Of a DNA stretch of 64,000 nucleotides, positions 33,836-43,703 are shown one piece after another (positions within the stretch are counted from its first letter, which is position 1; every line of letters begins with the position of its first letter). Source of the DNA: Phaeobacter piscinae (GTDB lineage Bacteria > Pseudomonadota > Alphaproteobacteria > Rhodobacterales > Rhodobacteraceae). The notes under the pieces were generated by a model. It was not told where the DNA came from. It did not search any database and worked only from the letters and a program-made list of their open reading frames with translations. A program made the position numbers and the translations under genes. The stretch spans positions 2,666,001 through 2,730,000 of the forward strand of contig NZ_CP010681.1 in the NCBI RefSeq assembly GCF_002407245.1, given 5' to 3'.

Positions 33836-34831
33836 ATGACTGCCCTACAGCTCACCAATGTCTGCAAGTCCTTTGGCCCGGTCGAGGTGCTGAAAGACAT
33901 CAACCTCACCGTCGAAGACGGCGAATTCGTGGTCTTTGTCGGCCCCTCAGGATGTGGCAAATCCACCCTCCTGCGGGTTATCTCCGGGCTGGAGGATGCC
34001 ACCGCAGGCGAAATTTCCATCGGCGGCCAGACTGTCACCACCACGCCACCCGCCAAACGCGGCATTGCCATGGTGTTTCAGTCCTACGCGCTTTACCCGC
34101 ATCTTTCCGTGCGCGAAAACATGGCGTTGGCGCTGAAACAGGAACGCCAGCCCAAAGAGGAAATCACCGCCCGCGTCGCCGAGGCCAGCCGCATGTTGTC
34201 GCTGGAAGACTATCTGGACCGCCGCCCCTCCGAACTCTCCGGCGGCCAACGCCAGCGGGTCGCCATTGGCCGCGCCGTGGTGCGCGAACCGAAACTGTTT
34301 CTCTTTGATGAACCGCTCTCCAACCTTGATGCGGCCCTGCGCATGAACACACGGCTGGAAATCGCCCGGCTGCACCGGCAGCTGTCGGCCAGCATGATCT
34401 ACGTCACCCATGACCAAATCGAGGCGATGACACTTGCCGACAAGATCGTGGTGCTGCGCGATGGCCGTATTGAACAGGTCGGCACGCCGATGGAGCTTTA
34501 CAACAACCCCGCCAATCGCTTTGTGGCCGAATTCATCGGCGCGCCTGCGATGAATTTTGTGCCGGCCCTTCGCCTTGGCGGCACTGCCGGTCAGTTCATC
34601 GGCATCCGCCCGGAATACGCCCGCATCAGCCCTGATGGCCCCCTCGCGGGGGAGGTGATTCACGTGGAGAAGCTGGGCGGAGATACCAATATCCTCGTCG
34701 ACATGGGCGAGAACCTCACCTTCACGGCGCGGCTTTTTGGCCAGCATGACACCGATGTAGGCGAGACGCTGCAATTCGATTTCGACCCTGCCAACTGCCT
34801 TACCTTCGACGCTGCGGGACAACGTATCTGA
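33836..34831 (+). CDS. sugar ABC transporter ATP-binding protein (UgpC/MsmK/MalK type)
   Basis: A 331-residue CUT1 ATPase. Walker A is 'GPSGCGKSTLLRVI' (about residues 37-50), the signature 'LSGGQRQRVAIGRAV' is near 134-148 and Walker B is 'LFLFDEPLSNLDAALR'. The C-terminal 100 residues form the TOBE/OB domain typical of MalK-like subunits ('FIGIRPEYARI'). It energises the importer encoded upstream, lies 12 bases after the oxidoreductase gene and is the last gene of the operon before a GC-rich hairpin. Confidence 0.9.
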   Translation: MTALQLTNVCKSFGPVEVLKDINLTVEDGEFVVFVGPSGCGKSTLLRVISGLEDATAGEISIGGQTVTTTPPAKRGIAMVFQSYALYPHLSVRENMALALKQERQPKEEITARVAEASRMLSLEDYLDRRPSELSGGQRQRVAIGRAVVREPKLFLFDEPLSNLDAALRMNTRLEIARLHRQLSASMIYVTHDQIEAMTLADKIVVLRDGRIEQVGTPMELYNNPANRFVAEFIGAPAMNFVPALRLGGTAGQFIGIRPEYARISPDGPLAGEVIHVEKLGGDTNILVDMGENLTFTARLFGQHDTDVGETLQFDFDPANCLTFDAAGQRI

Positions 34832-34859
34832 TCGCGCGCTGCTGCGCGCGCTCTTGTTT
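34832..34859 (+). terminator. GC-rich hairpin after the amino-sugar transport operon
   Basis: A run of GC repeats forms a strong stem (GCGCGC, short loop, GCGCGC) immediately after the ATPase stop, followed by the T-rich CTCTTGTTT. It fits a factor-independent terminator, although the T tract is imperfect. Confidence 0.5.
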
Positions 34860-34934
34860 CAGGCACAGCTCACCGGACCGATCTATTGGGCCTATTCCGG
34901 CGGCCTGCTATATTAGGGCGTTACAAATACACAT

Positions 34935-34946
34935 GTTAGCGCTAAC
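34935..34946. promoter_or_regulatory. LacI-type operator palindrome upstream of pgi
   Basis: A perfect 12-bp palindrome GTTAGCGCTAAC, with the central CG typical of LacI-family operators, lies about 80 bases before the pgi start codon. It probably controls the pgi-zwf-edd-eda operon. No LacI-family gene occurs in this window, so the regulator must be encoded elsewhere. Confidence 0.6.
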
Positions 34947-35024
34947 TAGACGGCAGCGGTGCCCCGGAGTGATTCGCAACTGGATGGATCACAACTGGGC
35001 AAGACCAACCGAGGGAGACCGACG

Positions 35025-36641
35025 ATGACGCAGACCTGGCAACTTCTGGCAGAGCACCACGCACAGACTGCCGATACCGCGCTGCTGTCGCTGTTTGACG
35101 CGCCCGACCGGTTTCAGGCTTTCTCTGTCGAAACCGACGGTCTGCTTCTGGATTATTCCAAAACCGCGCTGGACACCACCGCGCTCTCGCTGCTCGAGCG
35201 TCTCACCGCTGAGGCGGGCCTCGCGGATCGCATCAGCCAGATGTTCCGCGGTGAGAAAATCAACCCCACTGAAGACCGCGCCGTGCTGCACACTGCCCTG
35301 CGGGCGCAGACCGATACCGCGATCAAGGTCGATGGTGACGATGTCCTGCCTGCCATCCGCCAGACTCTGCAACAGATGGAGAGCTTCGCCGAGGCGCTGC
35401 GCGATGGCACCCTACGCTCCAGCACCGGGGCAAAATTCACCGATGTGATCAACATCGGCATTGGCGGCTCTGACCTTGGTCCCGCCATGGCGACCCTGGC
35501 ACTGGCGCCCTACCACGACGGTCCGCGCTGCCATTTTGTGTCCAATGTGGATGGCGCCCATATCGCCGACACGCTGAAGGGGCTGGATCCGCAGACCACA
35601 TTGGTCATCATCGCCTCCAAGACCTTCACCACCATCGAGACAATGACCAATGCACGCACCGCGCTGGATTGGCTGCGCGCCACGCTGGGAGAGGACACCT
35701 CCGCCCATCTGGCCGCCGTCTCCACCGCGCAGGACAAAACCGCCGCCTTTGGCATTGCCCCCGAACGGGTCTTCGGTTTTGCCGATTGGGTGGGCGGGCG
35801 CTACTCGCTCTGGGGACCGGTGGGTCTGCCGATCATGATCGCCATCGGGGCGGAGGATTTCCGCCAGTTCCTGTCCGGTGCCGCTGCGATGGATGCGCAT
35901 TTTCGCACTGCACCGTTCCGCGAGAACCTGCCGGTGATGCTCGCGATGACCGGCATCTGGCACCACAATATCTGCGGCTACGACAGCCGCGCGATCCTGC
36001 CCTATGACCAGCGTCTGGCCCGCTTCCCCGCCTATCTCCAGCAGCTGGATATGGAAAGCAACGGCAAGAGCGTCGCATTGGATGGTAACCGACTGCCGCG
36101 CGACTCTGGCCCGATTGTCTGGGGCGAACCCGGCACCAACGGTCAGCACGCCTTCTATCAACTGCTGCATCAGGGCACCCGCGTGGTGCCTGCTGAATTC
36201 CTTATCGCGGCCGAGGCGCATGAGGGGGATCTGACCCATCACCACCAGCTTCTGATCTCCAACTGCCTCGCCCAGTCCGAAGCGCTGATGCTGGGCCGCT
36301 CGCACGCGGACGCCCGCGCCATCGCCGCCAAACGCGGCTTCACCGGTGAGGCATTGGAGCAGATGGCCGGGCACCTGTCCTTTGCCGGCAATCGCCCCTC
36401 TGTGACCCTCGCCTATCCGAAACTGACGCCCTTTGTGCTTGGCCAGCTGATCGCGCTTTATGAGCACCGCGTCTTTGTCGAAGGGGTGATCTGGGGGCTG
36501 AATTCCTTTGACCAATGGGGTGTGGAGCTGGGCAAAGAACTGGCCGTCAGCCTGCTGCCGCTGGTCGATGGCTCCGCCCCGCCCGAGGCTTACGAGGCCA
36601 AAGACGGCTCCACCCGGGGCCTGCTGTCCAAACTTACCTGA
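35025..36641 (+). CDS. pgi: glucose-6-phosphate isomerase
   Basis: A 538-residue enzyme interconverting glucose 6-phosphate and fructose 6-phosphate in the cytoplasm. It has '[20 protein letters not shown]' (near residues 142-161), '[19 protein letters not shown]' and the second PGI signature region '[10 protein letters not shown]', all intact. GGGAG precedes the ATG at 35025; the frame is open further upstream but the extra residues do not belong to the family. In this operon it feeds fructose 6-phosphate from fructose or amino sugars back into the Entner-Doudoroff pathway. Confidence 0.95.
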   Translation: MTQTWQLLAEHHAQTADTALLSLFDAPDRFQAFSVETDGLLLDYSKTALDTTALSLLERLTAEAGLADRISQMFRGEKINPTEDRAVLHTALRAQTDTAIKVDGDDVLPAIRQTLQQMESFAEALRDGTLRSSTGAKFTDVINIGIGGSDLGPAMATLALAPYHDGPRCHFVSNVDGAHIADTLKGLDPQTTLVIIASKTFTTIETMTNARTALDWLRATLGEDTSAHLAAVSTAQDKTAAFGIAPERVFGFADWVGGRYSLWGPVGLPIMIAIGAEDFRQFLSGAAAMDAHFRTAPFRENLPVMLAMTGIWHHNICGYDSRAILPYDQRLARFPAYLQQLDMESNGKSVALDGNRLPRDSGPIVWGEPGTNGQHAFYQLLHQGTRVVPAEFLIAAEAHEGDLTHHHQLLISNCLAQSEALMLGRSHADARAIAAKRGFTGEALEQMAGHLSFAGNRPSVTLAYPKLTPFVLGQLIALYEHRVFVEGVIWGLNSFDQWGVELGKELAVSLLPLVDGSAPPEAYEAKDGSTRGLLSKLT

Positions 36642-36686
36642 TCCGCCCGCCGCCCTTCCGCCCCCTCAGCTGACAGAGAAAAAGCC

Positions 36687-38147
36687 ATGGTATCCCGCGT
36701 CATTCCCGTCCAGTCCTTTGACCTCGTGCTGTTTGGTGCGACCGGGGACCTCGCCCGCCGCAAGATCCTGCCCAGCCTGTTCCACCGTTTCCAGATCGGA
36801 CAGTTCTCTGACGATTGCCGCATTATCGGCACCTCGCGCAGCGAAATGGACCGCAAGGGATTCCAGGAGATGGTCGCCGACGCCATCCGCACCTATGGCC
36901 AGCCGGGCGAGACCAGCGACGACGAAATCGCAGCCTTCGTGGAACTGCTGCACTACACCGCTGTAGACGCGCGCGGCGACAACGGCTGGCAGGCGCTTGG
37001 CGATCTGCTGCGCGATGATGCCATCCGCGCCTTCTACCTCTCCGTCGGGCCCAGCCTGTTCCCCGATATCGCGGGCCGTCTGCGCTCCACCGGGATCGCC
37101 ACCCCCGACAGCCGTATCGTGTTGGAAAAACCGTTCGGCCATGATCTGGCCTCAGCCCAGGCGCTGAATGCCGCCCTGCGCGCCAATTTTGAAGAGCACC
37201 AGATCTACCGGATCGACCATTATCTAGGCAAAGAGACCGTCCAGAACCTGATGGCCCTGCGCTTTGCCAATTCGCTCTTTGAACCCCTGTGGAACTCCTC
37301 GCACATCGACCATGTGCAGATCACCGTTGCCGAGAGCATCGGCGTCAAAGGGCGCGGCGAATATTACGACAAATCCGGCGCCATGCGCGATATGGTCCAG
37401 AACCACCTGATGCAGCTCTTGTGCCTCACGGCGATGGAACCTCCCGCCCGCTTCACCCCCAACGCCGTGCGCGACGAGAAGGTCAAGGTGATCGAGGCGC
37501 TGAACCCTGTCGCCCCGGATCAGATTGCGCGCGGTCAATATCGCGGCCCGGAGGGGGACTCCTACCGCGATCATGCAGGCAATCCCGCCAGCACCACCGA
37601 AAGCTTCATCGCGATGAAGGTGGAGGTCGCCAATTGGCGGTGGGCCGGCACGCCGTTTTACCTGCGCACTGGCAAATGCCTGCGCGCCCGCGAGTCGGAA
37701 ATCGCGGTGTTCTTCCGCGATCCACCGCACAACATCTTTGCCGAGGACACCGGCACCGGCGGCATCAAAGGCAACGTGCTGGTCATTCGCCTGCAACCGG
37801 ACGAGGGCATCACCCTGCGCACTACGATCAAGGATCCCGGCCCCGGTGGCATGCGCCTGACCGGCGCCAATCTCGACATGACCTTCGCCGACAGCCTGCC
37901 AGAGGCCGGACGCCCGCAGGATGCCTATGAACGGCTGATCATGGATGTGATCCGGGGCAACCAGACCCTGTTCATGCGCGGTGATGAGGTCGAGGCCGCC
38001 TGGGCCTGGGCCGATCCGATCATCGCGGGCTGGGCCGACAACAGCAATGACAGCCCACAGCCCTATGATCCCGGTAGCTCCGGGCCAGAGGATGCGCTGC
38101 TGCTGATGCACCGCGACAACCGACGCTGGCGCGGCATCGGCTCCTGA
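36687..38147 (+). CDS. zwf: glucose-6-phosphate 1-dehydrogenase
   Basis: A 486-residue enzyme oxidising glucose 6-phosphate to 6-phosphogluconolactone with NAD(P)+. The coenzyme motif is 'LFGATGDLARRKILPSL' (near residues 13-29) and the active-site motif 'RIDHYLGKETVQNL' lies near residues 175-188. It is 45 bases after pgi. The lactonase gene (pgl) that often follows zwf in relatives is absent; edd comes next. Confidence 0.95.
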   Translation: MVSRVIPVQSFDLVLFGATGDLARRKILPSLFHRFQIGQFSDDCRIIGTSRSEMDRKGFQEMVADAIRTYGQPGETSDDEIAAFVELLHYTAVDARGDNGWQALGDLLRDDAIRAFYLSVGPSLFPDIAGRLRSTGIATPDSRIVLEKPFGHDLASAQALNAALRANFEEHQIYRIDHYLGKETVQNLMALRFANSLFEPLWNSSHIDHVQITVAESIGVKGRGEYYDKSGAMRDMVQNHLMQLLCLTAMEPPARFTPNAVRDEKVKVIEALNPVAPDQIARGQYRGPEGDSYRDHAGNPASTTESFIAMKVEVANWRWAGTPFYLRTGKCLRARESEIAVFFRDPPHNIFAEDTGTGGIKGNVLVIRLQPDEGITLRTTIKDPGPGGMRLTGANLDMTFADSLPEAGRPQDAYERLIMDVIRGNQTLFMRGDEVEAAWAWADPIIAGWADNSNDSPQPYDPGSSGPEDALLLMHRDNRRWRGIGS

Positions 38148-38214
38148 ACCTGCTTGTTCTCGCTCCCGACACGATCCGACCAACCGGCACCTGACTGACT
38201 GAAAGAGGCACCTG

Positions 38215-40038
38215 ATGCGTTTGAACCAAACAGTCCGCGACGTCACAGACCGAATTATCGCCCGCAGCGCCAAACCCCGCGCTGCCTATCTGGCCCGGAT
38301 GCGCGCGGCCAAGGGCAAAGGCCCTGCTCGCGCCCATCTCTCGTGCAGCGGTCAGGCCCATGCCTATGCCGCCACCGGTGAGGATCAGATGCCCCTCGCC
38401 GAAGGCACCGCCGGGCACCTCGGCATTGTGACCGCCTACAACGATATGCTCTCGGCGCATCAGCCGTTTGAAACCTACCCGCAACGGATCCGCGACGCGG
38501 TGCGACGCGTTGGCGGCACGGCGCAGGTCGCAGGCGGCGTGCCGGCCATGTGCGATGGCGTCACCCAGGGCGAGGCGGGAATGGAGCTGAGCCTGTTCTC
38601 CCGCGACACCATCGCCATGGCCACCGGCATCGCCCTCAGCCACAATGTCTTTGACGCCACCGTCTACCTCGGCGTCTGCGACAAGATCGTGCCGGGTCTG
38701 GTCATCGGCGCGCAGGTCTTTGGCCATCTGCCCGCCGTGTTCCTGCCCGCCGGTCCGATGACCTCCGGCATTTCCAACGACGACAAGGCCAAGGTCCGCC
38801 AGAAATTCGCCGCCGGTGAAATCGGGCGTGACGAGCTGCTCAAGTCCGAGATGGCCGCCTATCACGGCCCCGGCACCTGCACCTTCTATGGCACCGCCAA
38901 TACCAATCAGATGCTGATGGAATTCATGGGTCTGCACCTGCCCGGCTCCTCCTTCGTCAATCCAGGCACCGATATGCGTGCTGCCCTCACGGAGGAAGGC
39001 GCCCGCCGTGCCCTCGCCCTCAGCGCGCTTGGCAATGATTATACGCCGGTCTGCGATATTCTGGATGAACGCGCCTATGTGAATGGCATCGTCGGGCTGA
39101 TGACCACCGGCGGCTCCACCAATCTGCTGATCCACCTGATCGCGATGGCTCGTGCTGGTGGCATCATTCTGGATTGGCAGGATTTCTCTGACCTCTCTGA
39201 CGTGGTGCCGCTCTTGGCGCGGGTCTATCCCAACGGTTTGGCCGATGTGAACCACTTCCATGCCGCAGGTGGACTGGGCTATGTGATCGGCCAGTTGCTG
39301 AACTCTGGTCACCTTCACGCCGACACCCGCACGGTCGCAGGCAGCGGACTGGAGAGCTACACCGCCGAACCCTTCCTTGGTGACGATGGTCTGGTGTGGA
39401 AACCCGGCGCCGCCGAGACCCTCAACGACAAGATCATTCGCCCGGCCAGCGACCCCTTCCAGCCCACCGGCGGGCTTTCCCGCCTGTCTGGCAACCTCGG
39501 CACCGGCGTGATGAAAATCTCCGCCGTCGCGCCCGAACATCGCGTGGTCGAAGCCCCGGCCCGTGTGTTCCACGACCAGGAGGAGGCCAAGGCCGCCTTC
39601 AAAGCGGGTGAGCTGGACAAAGGCGACGTTGTCATCGTGGTCCGCTTCCAGGGGCCGAAGGCCAACGGCATGCCGGAGCTGCATTCGATGACGCCCTTCC
39701 TCGGCATCATGCAGGGGCGCGGTCAGAAGGTGGCGCTGGTCACCGATGGCCGCATGTCCGGCGCCTCGGGCAAGATCCCCTCCGCCATCCATGTGGTGCC
39801 GGAAGCGCTGGATGGCGGCGCAATCGCCAAACTGCGTGACGGCGACATCGTGCGGGTTGATGCCCTCACCGGGACGCTGGAGGTTCTGAGCGAGGGGTTT
39901 GATGCCCGCGAGCCAGTGGTCGCCGATCTCTCCGCCTATCAGCATGGCACCGGCCGCGAGATGTTCGCGCTATTCCGCAATGCCGTCACCTCTGCCGACA
40001 CCGGCGCCACCGTATTCTCGACCTTGACCGGAGACTGA
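38215..40038 (+). CDS. edd: 6-phosphogluconate dehydratase
   Basis: A 607-residue iron-sulfur dehydratase of the IlvD/Edd family that converts 6-phosphogluconate to 2-keto-3-deoxy-6-phosphogluconate. The cluster-binding cysteines are in 'AMCDGVTQG', '[10 protein letters not shown]' and '[15 protein letters not shown]'. Also present are '[12 protein letters not shown]' and the C-terminal '[16 protein letters not shown]'. Full length for the family. It follows zwf by 67 bases and precedes eda by 3 bases. Confidence 0.95.
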   Translation: MRLNQTVRDVTDRIIARSAKPRAAYLARMRAAKGKGPARAHLSCSGQAHAYAATGEDQMPLAEGTAGHLGIVTAYNDMLSAHQPFETYPQRIRDAVRRVGGTAQVAGGVPAMCDGVTQGEAGMELSLFSRDTIAMATGIALSHNVFDATVYLGVCDKIVPGLVIGAQVFGHLPAVFLPAGPMTSGISNDDKAKVRQKFAAGEIGRDELLKSEMAAYHGPGTCTFYGTANTNQMLMEFMGLHLPGSSFVNPGTDMRAALTEEGARRALALSALGNDYTPVCDILDERAYVNGIVGLMTTGGSTNLLIHLIAMARAGGIILDWQDFSDLSDVVPLLARVYPNGLADVNHFHAAGGLGYVIGQLLNSGHLHADTRTVAGSGLESYTAEPFLGDDGLVWKPGAAETLNDKIIRPASDPFQPTGGLSRLSGNLGTGVMKISAVAPEHRVVEAPARVFHDQEEAKAAFKAGELDKGDVVIVVRFQGPKANGMPELHSMTPFLGIMQGRGQKVALVTDGRMSGASGKIPSAIHVVPEALDGGAIAKLRDGDIVRVDALTGTLEVLSEGFDAREPVVADLSAYQHGTGREMFALFRNAVTSADTGATVFSTLTGD

Positions 40039-40041
40039 CCC

Positions 40042-40689
40042 ATGGCCATCACCCCACAAGACGCCAGCACCCGTGCCCGCGAGATCTGCCAACTGGCCCC
40101 CATCGTGCCGGTTCTGGTTGTCCATGACGTCGCCCACGCCCGCCCGCTGGCAGAGGCGCTGGTCGCCGGTGGCCTGCCCGCGCTGGAGGTCACCCTGCGC
40201 ACCCCCGCCGCGCTGGATGTGATCGCCGAAATGGCGACGGTGAAAGGCGGCGTTGTTGGTGCAGGCACGCTGGTCACGCCAGAGGATGTCACCCGCGCCG
40301 TCGCTGCCGGGGCACAGTTCGGCGTCTCCCCCGGTGCCACCGACACGCTGCTGGACGCGGCGGAAGCCGCAGGCCTGCCGATGCTGCCCGGTGCTGCCAC
40401 CGCCTCCGAAGCGATGCGCCTGTTCGCGCGCGGCTATGACATGCTGAAACTCTTCCCGGCTGAGGCCTCAGGCGGCGCGCCCGCGCTCAAGGCCATTGGC
40501 GCCCCGCTGCCGCAGATCAGCTTCTGCCCCACCGGCGGCGTCAGCCCGGACAATGCAAACAGCTACCTGTCGCTGTCCAACGTGGTCTGCGCCGGTGGCA
40601 GCTGGGTGGCCCCGGCGAAACTGATTGAGGCAGGTGACTGGGACGGCATCCGCGACCTCGCCCGCGCCGCCAGCCAACTGCCACGCTGA
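40042..40689 (+). CDS. eda: 2-keto-3-deoxy-6-phosphogluconate (KDPG) aldolase
   Basis: A 215-residue class I aldolase that splits KDPG into pyruvate and glyceraldehyde 3-phosphate. The Schiff-base lysine is K136 in 'YDMLKLFPAEA' and the catalytic glutamate is E49 in 'ALEVTLRTP'. 'FCPTGGVSPDN' forms the phosphate-binding loop. It ends the pgi-zwf-edd-eda operon. Confidence 0.95.
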   Translation: MAITPQDASTRAREICQLAPIVPVLVVHDVAHARPLAEALVAGGLPALEVTLRTPAALDVIAEMATVKGGVVGAGTLVTPEDVTRAVAAGAQFGVSPGATDTLLDAAEAAGLPMLPGAATASEAMRLFARGYDMLKLFPAEASGGAPALKAIGAPLPQISFCPTGGVSPDNANSYLSLSNVVCAGGSWVAPAKLIEAGDWDGIRDLARAASQLPR

Positions 40690-40712
40690 CCGCGCAGGCC
40701 CGACAGCAACAC

Positions 40713-40744
40713 TCCCGCAGCCCTGTGCAAACGGCGCTGCGGGA
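40713..40744. terminator. stem-loop between convergent eda and GFA genes
   Basis: A 9-bp perfect stem (TCCCGCAGC and GCTGCGGGA) with a 14-base loop, just after eda. There is no T-run, so it may act as a bidirectional pause or Rho-assisted terminator. Confidence 0.4.
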
Positions 40745-40778
40745 TGGCCACGGCTATACCCCGCTCAAAGCGGGTGGA

Positions 40779-41171
40779 TCAGGCCGGATGACCGCTGGAT
40801 TTTGGCGCATCGTCGCAAATCTCATACCAGCCGGGCTTCTCCGACACGAATTCATGAAACCGGTTTCTGGTCGAAATCTCGCTGTCCAGCGCATTTGCGG
40901 CAATCGGGAAACTGTCCTCTTCGGATAGGATTTCACCAAGCGAGCTGCCGCAGATCCTACAGAAACATCTCCCGTATTTATACGGCGCGCCCGGCTGGTA
41001 GAGGGCCACCTGATCCCTGCCCGCGACCCAGGTCAGATCTTCCCGTTTCACAAAAACGATGGTGCTCGCCCCCGCCTTTCGACAGCGCGAACAATGGCAC
41101 GTGCCCATCATGCTTGGCTCCGCCTTCAGTCGGAATTTAACCGCTCCACAGCAACAGCTCCCGTCAATCAT
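40779..41171 (-). CDS. GFA-family (CENP-V/GFA domain) zinc protein
   Basis: A 130-residue protein from the ATG at 41171, which has GAAGGA 8 bases upstream (an in-frame GTG 21 bases further up is less likely). The zinc-ligand pattern is complete: C6-x-C8-G, CHCSRC (C25, C27, C30) and CRICGSS (C71, C74). Members are named for glutathione-dependent formaldehyde activation, but that activity is proven for few. It is convergent with eda and has no operon partner. It is clearly different in sequence from the GFA protein at 1116-1526, so it is not a recent duplicate. Confidence 0.82.
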   Translation of the reverse strand: MIDGSCCCGAVKFRLKAEPSMMGTCHCSRCRKAGASTIVFVKREDLTWVAGRDQVALYQPGAPYKYGRCFCRICGSSLGEILSEEDSFPIAANALDSEISTRNRFHEFVSEKPGWYEICDDAPKSSGHPA

Positions 41172-41317
41172 CACATCAATCCTTCGCTGCACAACTCACA
41201 AGAACAATACATGAACATTCAAGTTCGGACAATCCCAAACGCAACGCACCACACCGGCGGTCACGGCTTGGTGGCGCCTCAACAAATCTGGCATTGATGG
41301 GGATTGGACCGAGCGCC

Positions 41318-42289
41318 TTAGCCCTTCAGTTCATCGCGCCAAGGCGGATTTGCACCGGGACGGGATACCGTGACAGCCGCCGCCCGCGCGCCATATCCCA
41401 GACAGGCGCGCAGCTGTTCGGGATCCATCTCACCGCAGGCCGCATCCGCCAGCACGCCAGCCTCGCTCGCTGCGGCCAGAAAGCCTGCATTAAACGTATC
41501 GCCAGCCCCGACAGTATCCGCAACCACCGCCACCTGCGCAGGAACCTCGACCGTGGGGCCGGACCGCAGGAACCCCTTCGCGCCCTTGCTGCCCAGCGTC
41601 AGGATCACCAACCCTGGCCCCCTCCCGGTCTCCCCGGTCAGAACCTGACGGATTTTCTCCTCAATCGGTGCATCGCCGGGATAGATCCAGTGCAGATCCT
41701 CATCCGAGACTTTGACAATCCCGGCCCCCGCCACCATCGCCGCCAAGCGGCTGCGATAGGCCGTCTCATCCTTGGCAAACCCGGCCCGCACATTGGGGTC
41801 GATCATGATGATCCGGCGCCCCCGCTCGCGCGCCGCCAGCGTTGCATAGGTCTCCGCCGCAGCGCCATTGCACAGAGAAATCCCGCCAAAGAACAACGTC
41901 TCCACATCCTCAGACAGCTCCGGCAACCTGTCAGGACGCAGGCTGGCCCCGGCGGAATTCTCGTCAAAGAAATGATACTCCGCATGACCGTCACGCAGAT
42001 GCACAAAAGCCAGAGTAGAGGGCTGATCCGACCGTTCGGCAAACCCGTGATCCACATGTGACGCCGTCAGGGCCGCCGCCAGTTGCTGGCCGAACAGGTC
42101 GCGCGACAGGCCGGTGAACAGGCCGGTTTCCTGCCCCAGCCGCCCCAGCGCAATCGCCGTATTGAACACCGCGCCGCCGCAATGGGGTACAAACCCGGTC
42201 TGCGCCTCTGCGCCATCCATGGTGGCCACGCCCCCCGCGACCGGCGCCGGGATCATGTCGATCAGCGCCTCTCCACAACACAGGATCAT
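41318..42289 (-). CDS. PfkB-family fructokinase
   Basis: A 323-residue ribokinase-fold sugar kinase with the PfkB signature 2 'DTVGAGDTFNAGFLAA' near residues 258-273 (catalytic Asp in GAGD) and the N-terminal substrate part 'CGGAVFNTAIALGRLG'. It overlaps the frcK-like gene by 4 bases and closes the operon for fructose transport, so fructose is the likely substrate, giving fructose 6-phosphate for pgi encoded nearby. Confidence 0.88.
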   Translation of the reverse strand: MILCCGEALIDMIPAPVAGGVATMDGAEAQTGFVPHCGGAVFNTAIALGRLGQETGLFTGLSRDLFGQQLAAALTASHVDHGFAERSDQPSTLAFVHLRDGHAEYHFFDENSAGASLRPDRLPELSEDVETLFFGGISLCNGAAAETYATLAARERGRRIIMIDPNVRAGFAKDETAYRSRLAAMVAGAGIVKVSDEDLHWIYPGDAPIEEKIRQVLTGETGRGPGLVILTLGSKGAKGFLRSGPTVEVPAQVAVVADTVGAGDTFNAGFLAAASEAGVLADAACGEMDPEQLRACLGYGARAAAVTVSRPGANPPWRDELKG

Positions 42290-42930
42290 TCTGTCTTACC
42301 TCTCCAGATCACATCCACAGGCAGGGCGGCGGCGGCCACACGATCTGCATTGGCCAGGTCATTGCCCTCCGCCCGCGCTTCTGCCTCAGCATCGCTCAGG
42401 CCATGGGCCTGCCAGCGTGCCACAAGCCGCTCGCGCAGCATCTCGCGCGGGACATCGACCCGCACCGATACATCCCACAATGCCGCCAGATCACGCCAGC
42501 CCGGCGCGTCAAACATCAGATAATTGCCTTCCACCACAGCGACCTCAACACCTGCATCCACCCGTGCGGCGCCTGCGATGGCAATGTCCCGTGCGCGGTC
42601 GAACTCGGGGTAAATCACCTCTTCGTCTACCGCCATGGCCTCTATCAGCCGCTGAAACCCCGCCCGATCAAAGCTCTCCGGCGCGCCTTTCCGTGCCAGC
42701 AGATCCATCTCCGACAACAACCGGTTGTCCAGATGAAACCCGTCCATCGGCACCACCGCAGCTGACGTCCCCTGCGCACAGAGCGCCCGCACCAGCAGCT
42801 CTGCGAGGGTGGATTTGCCACTGCCCGGCGCGCCTGCCAGCGCAACCAGTCGCCGCGCCCGACCGGGCCGACATGGCAGCGCCTCAATGGCAGTGACCAG
42901 ATCCGCCAGTGATGTCACCTCCTGCGTCAT
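42286..42930 (-). CDS. frcK: P-loop nucleoside/nucleotide kinase family protein (FrcK-like)
   Basis: A 214-residue P-loop kinase of the PanK/uridine kinase-like type. Walker A is 'LAGAPGSGKSTLAELL' (near residues 31-46), followed by 'VVPMDGFHLDNRLL' and 'VAVVEGNYLMFDAPGW'. In Sinorhizobium meliloti a kinase-like gene named frcK follows frcBCA; this gene has the same place, hence the symbol. Its actual substrate is not established. It overlaps frcA by 4 bases. Confidence 0.75.
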   Translation of the reverse strand: MTQEVTSLADLVTAIEALPCRPGRARRLVALAGAPGSGKSTLAELLVRALCAQGTSAAVVPMDGFHLDNRLLSEMDLLARKGAPESFDRAGFQRLIEAMAVDEEVIYPEFDRARDIAIAGAARVDAGVEVAVVEGNYLMFDAPGWRDLAALWDVSVRVDVPREMLRERLVARWQAHGLSDAEAEARAEGNDLANADRVAAAALPVDVIWRGKTE

Positions 42931-43703
42931 GCCGCCGTCAGATCCTCGGACGGCACCTGCGCGCCGGTCATATACGCCACCGCATCCGACATGCTGTGCT
43001 GTTTGGGATCAATCACGCAGAGCCGCTTGCCCAGCCGGTGCACATGGATGCGATCCGCAACCTCAAACACATGGGGCATATTGTGGCTGATCAGGATGAT
43101 CGGAATGCCACGTGATTTTACGTCCTGGATCAACTCCAGCACCCGGCGGCTCTCCTTGACACCCAGCGCCGCCGTTGGCTCATCCAGAATGATCACCTTG
43201 GAACCAAAGGCCGCCGCCCGCGCCACGGCTACGCCCTGACGCTGACCGCCCGACAGGGTTTCCACCGCCTGATTGATGTTCTGGATCGTCGCCAAGCCCA
43301 GCTCGTTCAGCTTGTCACGGGCGACCTGCTCCATGCGGGCGCGATCCAGCTGCCGCAGCAGATTGCCCCGCCAACCGGGTTTGCGCAGCTCACGCCCCAT
43401 GAACATATTGTCGGCAATCGACAGCGCAGGCGACATTGCAAGCGTCTGATAAACCGTCTCGATCCCCTCTTCACGCGCATCAATCGGCGATTGGAACGCC
43501 ACCTTGCGCCCCTCCAACCAGACCTCCCCCGCATCCGGGATCACCGCGCCGGAAATCGCCTTGATCAGCGAGGATTTCCCGGCCCCATTGTCACCGATCA
43601 CCGCAAGGATCTCTCCCGGCATCAGATCAAAATCGCAATGGTCCAGCGCCGTCACACGCCCGTAACGCTTCACCAGACCGCGGGCTTTCAAAATAGGTTC
43701 CAT
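42927..43703 (-). CDS. frcA: fructose ABC transporter ATP-binding protein (CUT2)
   Basis: A 258-residue single-ATPase-domain subunit, as in FrcA, unlike the double RbsA-type. Walker A is 'GDNGAGKSSLIKAI' (near residues 37-50), the signature is 'LSGGQRQGVAVARAA' and Walker B is 'VIILDEPTAALG'. The start at 43703 overlaps the permease stop (ATGA). The longer open frame upstream is a shadow of the permease gene. Confidence 0.9.
   Translation of the reverse strand: MEPILKARGLVKRYGRVTALDHCDFDLMPGEILAVIGDNGAGKSSLIKAISGAVIPDAGEVWLEGRKVAFQSPIDAREEGIETVYQTLAMSPALSIADNMFMGRELRKPGWRGNLLRQLDRARMEQVARDKLNELGLATIQNINQAVETLSGGQRQGVAVARAAAFGSKVIILDEPTAALGVKESRRVLELIQDVKSRGIPIILISHNMPHVFEVADRIHVHRLGKRLCVIDPKQHSMSDAVAYMTGAQVPSEDLTAA

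Noticed and set aside
38020..39945. 641-codon minus-strand frame opposite edd
   Set aside because: It is the shadow of edd, which has all catalytic cysteines; the antisense product is rich in Gly, His and Arg with no family features.
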